DNA from: Nematostella vectensis
Taxonomy: Eukaryota > Cnidaria > Anthozoa > Actiniaria > Edwardsiidae
DNA length: 64,000 nucleotides
Direction: 5' to 3'
Assembly (NCBI RefSeq): GCF_932526225.1
Contig: NC_064039.1
Coordinates: 12,480,139-12,544,138 of the forward strand
The stretch's first letter is position 1. Each line of letters opens with the position of its first letter. The notes under the pieces are model-generated. The model did no database searches and was not told the DNA's origin. It was given only the letters and a program-made list of their open reading frames with translations. Positions 56,861 through 64,000 of the stretch are shown one piece after another. Both the position numbers and the translations under genes were made by a program.

Positions 56861-57430
56861 CTCACATTCCGCCGCCCTAAATAGTCCCACCTATGTTCAT
56901 ACATTAGCCTTATACAAGAAAGACTAATGAGCATTTCGAAATAATAGGGAGCTTTTAAGCTCTTAAAAGAGCATTATCATAAGTCACGCGGCGATGCTTG
57001 CCAAATGCAGCCGCTACTCTGTACATTCAGCGAAAACGAGTCCGCCAAAAAGGATTTTACGATTACGTGAACAAGATAATGGACGCCCCTCAAATGAAAA
57101 GCCTGATGTCAATTGCTTGAAGTACCCTACCCTGTTTACCTGGACTCAAATAAAATTCAGTCATGCACGTTTTGATTAATAGAAGTGGTTTCCTTTCACC
57201 GGCTGCAAAAATCTCCCAGGATTTCTCCTGAGAATTCTTTTTGTCTCGAAGAAAGAGGGAGCTTATTGGAATGGTCTTGTCTCTGCATTGACAGTAACAT
57301 GCGGTATCATTTTAACATTAAAAAGCGAGAATCACTTATTGTACTCTTTGCGATGTACTACGATATTATTTATACTTGTTAAGCGACGGAGGAGAAGATT
57401 TTTTTGCAGTAGGGTACAGAGCGGGAGTAT

Positions 57431-57638
57431 GTTGTGGTTTCAAATGTGGCATGGTTTGATTTTTTTTCAAACTGGTTTTAACAATTTCAAACCAAGAAGC
57501 ATTTTGAATTTTTTTCAAACTGGTTTTAACAATTTCAAACCAAGAAGCATTTCAAACCACAACAAATGTGGCATGGTTTGAATTTTTTTCAAACTGGTTT
57601 TAACAATTTCAAACCAAGAAGCATTTCAAACCACAACA
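57431..57638. mobile_element. 208-bp TIR element, 5-bp target duplication AGTAT
   Basis: Ends GTTGTGGTTT / AAACCACAAC, flanked by AGTAT at 57426-57430 and 57639-57643. Built from internal repeats of TTTCAAACTGGTTTTAACAA. Copy B of the duplication has the empty site. Confidence 0.88.
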
Positions 57639-57891
57639 AGTATTATTGCTTCTTTTCTACCAGACCATTCATTTTATGCCAGAAATGAGGTCAACGTGGA
57701 ATAAGATGGCAGGAAGAATGTGACTTGATTATGACATTAAATGCATTTTAAAAGCTGCAACAATCTCCCGAGATTTCTCCTGAGAATTCTTTTTGTCTCG
57801 AAGAGAGGCCGAGGCTTATTGGAGAGGGCTTGTCTCTGCATTGACAATGACATGCGGTATCCTTTTGACATCAAAAAGCAAGAATCACTTA

Positions 57892-59205
57892 GGGAGTGTT
57901 TATTATTTATGGCCGAGGGGGGGTCCGTTCCTACATGGGGGGGGGGGGGGGCTAAAAAGGTTTTGAGTACGTCGATGGGGGGTCATAAAAATTTCAATGT
58001 GTTTGAAGGGGGGGGGGGGGTCGAAAAAGTTTCATCCTTTAAAAGTAGGAACTTTTTTTATTTATCATTATCAAAATGAGTAATTAAGAAAAGCTGTTTC
58101 CTAGCGTTGCCAATAACATATAGGATCAATATAAAACAACAACTGAAATATATGCATTTGTAAAATGCTCTAGGAATCTAGTACGGCAGGTTATAAATGA
58201 TGTAAAAAAAGTCTGACTCGGAAATCTTTGCTTTGGACACCCCCGCGAGTACCAGATCTGGGAGATCTATCAGACCAAGGGCACAGGACGATTTTATCTT
58301 TTATTAGGACAGTCCCATGCAGTAAAATATAAAATTGTCCTGCGTGATATGGACTAGTGATATGGCATGCAAAGATTATAGGTATAGATACATATTCTTT
58401 ACTGTTTCGAAACGCCACAAGGTCACATTTGACAATAAGCAATATTTTCTTGGTTGTTTTTATTGCATGATTTGTTTATATGTATCTATATTTCGTATTA
58501 CAGTGGAACATGGATTTTACGATACTGGATTATACGATAAACTCGATTTTACGATGACGTTCCTTTCTCCCTGCGGAAATACAATGAATTTTACGAGAAA
58601 TTACCTCGATCTAACGATATTGGATGCAACAATATTCTCGATTCTACGATACAAATCTATTTTCCCAAGCGTAATTTTGACCTCGATACAACGATATAAC
58701 TGATTCTGTCAATCGACAAATAGAGAAAAACTTAAGACACCACACACGTACAGTACAGTTAATCGATTTTCTTGACTTGACTGATCTTGTTAGATGCAGA
58801 TTACAGTTTACAGAGAGGGGGTGGGTACTCTGCTGTGATTGGATAATTTCTTTATTTACAAAATGCCTCCAATTTTAGTTATGACCTTAACTGGTACAGT
58901 CTTACACAGAGCGGTTACAATATTATTATTTTGTAAAAGTTGATCATTAATAACCCGACCTCGCTACAACGATATTATTATGGATTTTCCTTTACATCGT
59001 AGAATACAGGTTCCACTTTATTAATGTAGTTTTGTGGATTGTTAAAGGAGGGGGGGGGTGGTCAAACAAGTTTTTGGGTTTCTCCTGAGGGGGTCAACAA
59101 AGTTTTGATGTTGACAAAGGGGGGTGTACAGAAAACTCAAGTGGAGTGCCGCTGAATACCAACCCCCCCCCCCCCCCCCCCTCGGCCATAAATAATGAAC
59201 CCTCC
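57892..59205. mobile_element. 1.3-kb non-autonomous TIR element with poly-G subterminal tracts
   Basis: Left end GGGAGTGTTTATTATTTATG then GCCGAGGGGGG; right end inverted (GGAGGGTTCATTATTTATGG on the minus strand). Several G-runs follow inside the left end and C-runs before the right end. It contains the nested element 58501-59018. No transposase frame. Confidence 0.9.
58501..59018. mobile_element. pogo/Tigger-like MITE, TA target duplication
   Basis: Left end CAGTGGAACATGGATTTTAC, right end (minus strand) AAGTGGAACCTGTATTCTAC, both followed by GAT; TA on both sides (58499-58500, 59019-59020). Interior has many CGATTTTACGAT-like repeats. Nested inside the 57892-59205 element. Confidence 0.85.
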
Positions 59206-59250
59206 TTTTGCACTCTTGGCAATGTGCTCCGATATTTTTTATGCTTGTTA

Positions 59251-59400
59251 TAGTGGTTTAAGATCACACGCGGCCTTCGCCGTTTAAAAAAAAAACTCAA
59301 CGGCACTATTTGACTTTTGCTGTAGTGCGCTGTCAATCAATATGCAAAAGTCAAATAGTCCTGTAGATTTGTTTTGACGGCGCGTGATCTGAAACCGCTA
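59251..59400. mobile_element. 150-bp MITE, TA target duplication
   Basis: Ends TAGTGGTTTAAGATCACACG and (minus strand) TAGCGGTTTCAGATCACGCG, flanked by TA on both sides. The centre is itself palindromic (ACTATTTGACTTTTG / CAAAAGTCAAATAGT). Copy A of the duplication shows the site without it. Confidence 0.92.
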
Positions 59401-59704
59401 TAAGCGAAAGAGAAGATTTTTTTGCTGTAGGGTATAGAGAGGAAGTAATATTTGCTTCTTTTCTACCAGACCATTTATTTTATGCCAGAACTTGAGGTCA
59501 ACGTGGAATAAGACAGGAAGAATGTGATCTGATTATGAAAAAATGCATTTTTAATCCTTTTGAAAATAAAATACCTCTGTAAGATAAACGCATTCACTGG
59601 AAAGGCTGTACTCAACCAGGAGAACACGAGTAGGAGAGTGAATCTTGTGTATTATACAGTGAGATAGTGAATGATCGCTAAGGGCTATTTTTAGATCGAC
59701 TTTC

Positions 59705-59895
59705 TTACGTCACATAATGTGAGCCAATCAAAACGCCGCTTATATAAACAAAATTTTGCTTTGGGGAAGGAGTTCTTACTGCTTCTGAATCGGAGTCTTC
59801 AAACTCTGAAAATGGAAGTGATAGTTTTAGTGTCTTTCGCTATATATTCATTGGAGTCAGTTAACACAACCGCATGCTTTGGTTTGCGAATATAG
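59705..59895 (+). promoter_or_regulatory. CRE/CCAAT/TATA promoter with a 27-codon frame
   Basis: TTACGTCA at 59705-59712, CCAAT at 59724-59728 and TATATAAA at 59741-59748 are spaced as in strong TATA promoters. An ATG 65 bp downstream (59812) opens a short frame (MEVIVLVSFAIYSLES...) that stops at 59893-59895. It may be a short secreted-type peptide, the first exon of a spliced gene, or a dead gene. Confidence 0.5.
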
Positions 59896-62610
59896 ACTGA
59901 TCTTAAATCACAGTATTTTACAACTTATGGCATACGCCATGACCTTATATGGTATTACAAAGAATCATTATCAATAACGTCATCTCTGTTATATGATACT
60001 TAAGTAAAGTGTGCTAATACACTACAATAGTGGAAGTAACCCCTCCCGTTAGAAACTCTAAGGAGAGGAATATCAAAGTATATGTTGGTATAGTCTTCGG
60101 CCAAACTGGTTGGCGATGCGGTCCATGATCTGGCGCTTAGGGAGGCCGGCGGGGCAGGATGTATTGGGAGTTGAGGTTTAATTGTTAAGGTTTGTTTGTT
60201 TGTTTGTTTGTTGTTTGTGTTTTTATTCTTGGGGGGGGGGCTTTTGCATAAGACCAAGAATCTAACCATGTTTAAACCACAACAGAGATGACAACTGAAT
60301 CGGCTGCAAAGGACACGTTCCTTCAGCCGATATTTGACCCAGCCTATCAATTATCTGGTTCTGCCCAGCCAAGCCAGTCCCCTATTTCTCTAACCGTCAG
60401 TCATCCCCCCCGATTTCTCACCTATTTTCAGCTAAGTATCGAAAAGAAATCGAACTCCAAAATCGTTCTACTGAAGACTCACCCCAAGGCGTGTGCAACT
60501 TCAGACCATCCTTCGCTGCTTGGTGATCCCTGCGGCTTATATTGACCACTTTATTTGGATTTTTAATGGGGAAGCCTTAAAAGTCAATTCCCCCCCCCCC
60601 TCCCATCCCCCCTAAACCTAACTCCAGCCTACGGGCCTTCCCCCCAGTCGTGGGAAAACAGGAAAAGGTAATGGATATCGCAGGCTCACGAGCGTAGCTC
60701 CCTGTGGTTTTCAATGATGAGGTAGCCTGGTAGACCATAGTCCCGGAGATTTTGTGAAATGTGTGTCATACCGGAATAATGTTGAAGTTAGGTAAAACAA
60801 TATAGAATTATGGCGAAATATAGAACTGGAGAAACTATGATGCTTTAAGATGGGTGAGACAAATGTCATGTCTAGCCATGAGAATGCCTTTTCGTCACTT
60901 CTACGGTCGCCACGAGGTAATATATTGGTTAACATCATGTTTGGAGTTTGAACAATGTCAAGCAAATGTGATTCCGAAGACTCGAAAAACGTCAAAGCTT
61001 TCTAATAAGTTTTTATGCACGGTTTATTTACCGATGGATTGATAGAATATTGATTGCGCGTTGGACGAGATACTATCATTTGTCAATTTGCTCTGTTGAT
61101 GTCACATTTATTTGTCTTGCTCGGAAAAATCTTACTTTTTAGTTGATTTGAGTGGCCACCCTTGCAACCTTGGGAGAAAAGTAGTCGCTTGATGTAGGCT
61201 GGTCAGTAAGATAGTGGATGAATCTCAAATATCAGGTCATATGGATATACTGTTTGAGAGTTCTATGCAAAAACCCCAATGGCGATTGATTGAGAAATAG
61301 CTGCAAAACCACGGTTATCCCTAACACCAGCTGCAAGTAAAATTCGCTAGCAAAGAGGCAATTGCTGGGTGGATTATTGCTAGCAAGCCCTCGTTAAGGG
61401 TGTTGGGACATTTCTTGTTACTTGGCGATTTTGTTGTTAGGCGCGCGCGATTATCCAGGAACTACACATGTTTAGGCGGGAAAATCGAATGGCAGGAAAA
61501 CAATTACCTGCGCGCGACATTCTTAGCTTCGAAAACAAACGCCGAAACTGGTGAGAAAAATGTAATAAAACAGCAAATACTGTAAAACAAAAATAAGCGA
61601 GCGTGATTTTTCACCTAGGGCACCTACTTGGTGACCTCAAGTGCTGATTTGAGCAAGAAAAGAGTTATTTCAATGCATATTTCACTGTTAAAAAGCAAGA
61701 GAATAGTTAATATTTTGATAACAAATTTTTTTCACAACATTCGCATTTGTAACCAGGCTTTATCGCAATACTCAATTGCGCATGCATAGATAATTCTACT
61801 TCCAGTTTGCGTTTCCAACTCTATAATCTTTGAGAAGAGTAGACTGATCGGGATTTTTTTAGGCAAAGAATATTCACCTAGTTGCCGTCTATGAAACTAT
61901 TTATCATTTTTCCAATATTTTGAAAATTAAAAAAAATATTTAGAAAAGAGTGGAAAAATAAAAATTAAAACTGCATGAAAATTTTATTATTTGGTAGAAT
62001 CGAAAAAGCATACGTAACTTTTTAGGCACCCCCCTGAATAATGCTATAAAGCTATATTCATCATTGCAGATACTTCAACAGCTAAGATTATAGAATTTTT
62101 CTGTTGTGACATAATGTGATGTCGTCATCGCCTGATGACGTCATCAAAATTTAGGCATTGATAAACAATGATGCCATGCCTAAATTAATTTTATTTCACA
62201 AATATTTGTCGGATTTATACGTTTCAAATTTTCCTCAGAGAAATGTCCTAGCACCCTTAAGACCCATACTCTAGGATAGTAAGAGCAGGGGAAACCACTA
62301 TCCTAAAGCCCCTGGCTAAATAAAAAAATTGCTTTATCTTCATTTTCTAAGGCAAAATGCAGTACACACAATTGGGCTTGTGTTTACATAACTAACTAAT
62401 AACCAATTAATAACAACCATTACATAATTTGAATGTCATGGGATGAACTTTAAAGATAAAATGGTGTTAATTTGAAACATTTAATTTAATTGCAGAGAAG
62501 ACATTATAATATAATGATAATGCATGTTAACAGATATCAGAAAAGATTTCCCTAGGAAAATCTGCTGTTACTGTATTAACTTTTACTGTCACTTGTGAAT
62601 GATCCCACAG
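59896..62610. other. no gene seen
   Basis: AT-rich, with (GTTT)n near 60190, G-run at 60231 and C-runs near 60590. Upstream exons of the cullin-domain gene must lie here or be untranslated, but I could not identify them. Confidence 0.45.
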
Positions 62611-63538
62611 ACTTGTCAAACAAGGACAAAGAGTACTCAACAGTGTTTTGGCCTAAGCTGGAAGGGGCCATACTTTTGATCCTGAAGCAAAACCCTGGCG
62701 AGTTTATCCCCATTTCTTATGAGGAGATGTACAGGTAAAAGCTTTTGGTTTTTGTGTACTAGAAATCAACAAGACATATGCTATAATGTGCTTCTCTCCA
62801 AATAAATGCTTCTTTTTATCCAATAAATGAAATAGTGCCTTACAGTACTGTGTTGGGATTTTTGGGTCATGAAATCAACTCATTTCCAATCTTCAGCATG
62901 TGATTGTCAGGCTTGTAACTTTTGTTTATCAATATTGATTTAAGACTTGTTAATACTGTCCATACAATGGAACAAAAAATGAATACATTCCACACTGTTA
63001 AATATGTAAAGTAGACATTTCATTTCGAAACATGTGCCCAGTTTTAAATAAGCACACACTTTTGAATTAGTGTTCCAAAGCTGGATGGACAAACCCAATC
63101 TCACACATTGTGCTGATCATCAGGGGCCGGTTCCTAGAAAGTAGGTTAGTGCTAGCCCAGGGATAAATACGGCTATCTTGCCATTTGATTGGATAAAAAG
63201 GGTATTTATCCCTGGGTTAGCGTTAACCTGCTTTCTAGGAACCCGGCCCAGGGCTGGAACCAGAAGTTCCAAAAAGAAGCAAGGGGTTCAAGAAAGGGGG
63301 GCGGATTTATTATTCTTCCATGTTTTTTGTCTTATATTTCTTGTTATTTTTAACCCAAATACCTGAAAAAAGGGGGGGGGGGCACTCAGACCATCCCTAG
63401 ATCCACCTCTGATCTTTCTGATATTCTCCTCTCAGTACTGTTTACAAGTGCGTTTGCTGGCAGTATTCTGAAAGAATGCACTCTAGCTTGATAGAACTGG
63501 TCTCCTCGTATCTTAGACAGATCACACACGAATTACAG
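62611..63538 (+). CDS. CACUL1: CACUL1-like cullin-domain protein, two internal exons
   Basis: Exons 62611-62734 and 63436-63538, with good sites (CCCACAG| ... AG|GTAAAA; CTCTCAG| ... CAG|GTACTG) and matching phase. They encode FWPKLEGAILLILKQNPGEF, then IPISYEEMYR and VYKCVCWQYSERMHSSLIEL. This helical pattern (x-P-x-SYEEMY followed by a KCVC helix) is that of the N-terminal cullin repeat; the KCVC form fits CACUL1 (CDK2-associated cullin domain) better than CUL1-5 as I recall them. CACUL1 is a regulator of CDK2 and cell growth. The start lies upstream and was not found; the rest is beyond the window. Confidence 0.65.
63124..63249. mobile_element. 126-bp foldback MITE
   Basis: Arms of about 47 bp: GGGCCGGTTCCTAGAAAGTA at left and the inverse (CTTTCTAGGAACCCGGCCC) at right, with inner CAGGGATAAATAC / GTATTTATCCCTG. 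In the intron between the two cullin-domain exons. Confidence 0.93.
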
Positions 63539-64000
63539 GTACTGTACTGGTTTTGTTGATGTTTTATGTTTTATTGGAATTACAAGAAGAAAGGGATTGA
63601 AAGTAAGTCTGTATCTGAGCATCGCTTGAGTACAAGTTCTGCTGTATTAGATAAAGGAGACAGGATGCCTAGAAACATGTTTCCATTCTAGGACCTAAAT
63701 TCACAGTGTGTAGATTTCCAAATAATCTGTTGCCAGTACCCATGTAATCTTGTGGATTTAACAGTTTCAATTAATGTTGTCTGTAGAGAGTGAATCACAA
63801 TTATCCATATTTTTGGTCTTGACTATGTAAGTGTGTGATTGAGGACAAATGTCTACAAATTGTATGAAGGTATTGGTGACTAGTCATTACATAATATCTG
63901 CTAGGGCTATACTTGGTAAGTGTCAACCCTAGGAGATGATTATTAATAGTATCTGTAGCAATCACAGTTTTCCAATACAATATAGAACTAACATTACATG

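Larger units (their letters stand above)
57202..59553. repeat. ~340-bp tandem duplication, each copy interrupted by insertions
   Basis: Copy A is 57202-57753 and copy B 57754-59553. Both contain GATTTCTCCTGAGAATTC, CTTGTCTCTGCATTGACA, GAAGATTTTTTTGC and CTACCAGACCATT in the same order. Copy A holds an insertion at 57431-57638; copy B holds insertions at 57892-59205 and 59251-59400. Outside these the two copies align end to end. No coding role seen. Confidence 0.92.

Overview
The window looks like nuclear DNA of an early-branching animal, most probably a cnidarian. This is inferred from four things: an intron-rich, animal-type cysteinyl-tRNA synthetase gene; intronless GPCR and GT31 glycosyltransferase genes; very many small terminal-inverted-repeat (TIR) elements and minisatellites; and a small secreted-peptide gene with a TATA box and an intron in its 5' UTR. 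No species can be named from the sequence alone. Host DNA is AT-rich. About 30.1-38.2 kb stands out as GC-rich, intronless and densely coding.

Layout. 0-5 kb: 3' part of a CACTA-like transposase ending in an 82-bp tandem repeat, two small TIR elements, and a minus-strand MGMT (DNA alkyl-repair) gene. 4.6-11.5 kb: a spliced gene for a low-complexity Ser/Thr/Pro-rich protein of about 1,900 residues that I do not recognise. 12.6-26.0 kb: a complete 21-exon CARS1 gene whose first exon carries a possible mitochondrial presequence ahead of the cytosolic start; its introns hold TIR elements and two minisatellites, one of which repeats the exon-19 splice donor. 26.1-30.1 kb: a minisatellite, a long C-tract and an inverted-repeat element.

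30.1-38.2 kb: a decayed, integrated Polinton/adintovirus-like DNA virus element. From left to right it has three AT-rich hairpins, a frameshifted Cys-rich protein, a 62-bp tandem array, a hypothetical gene, a replication protein with PolB-like and SF1-helicase-like parts plus an HNH-like end, a frameshifted retroviral-type integrase, a hypothetical gene bracketed by CGTATACG palindromes, an A32-like packaging ATPase, a probable double-jelly-roll capsid gene with one in-frame stop, a TA microsatellite, and a frameshifted last gene. Replication genes run rightward; integrase, ATPase and capsid run leftward. The polymerase-helicase-HNH layout is the least ordinary part.

38.2-64 kb: mostly gene-poor and full of repeats. 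It holds TIR elements, a LINE reverse-transcriptase remnant, a 53/45-bp mosaic minisatellite, a GT31 (beta-1,3-galactosyltransferase-like) gene with an extra C-terminal membrane helix, a class A GPCR, a small secreted cysteine-containing peptide gene (56.1-56.9 kb, minus), a roughly 340-bp tandem duplication in which each copy is the empty site for insertions in the other (57.2-59.5 kb), a CRE/CCAAT/TATA promoter at 59.7 kb, and at the right edge two exons of a cullin-domain gene resembling CACUL1. Apart from the viral element, the genes look like unrelated neighbours rather than a pathway.
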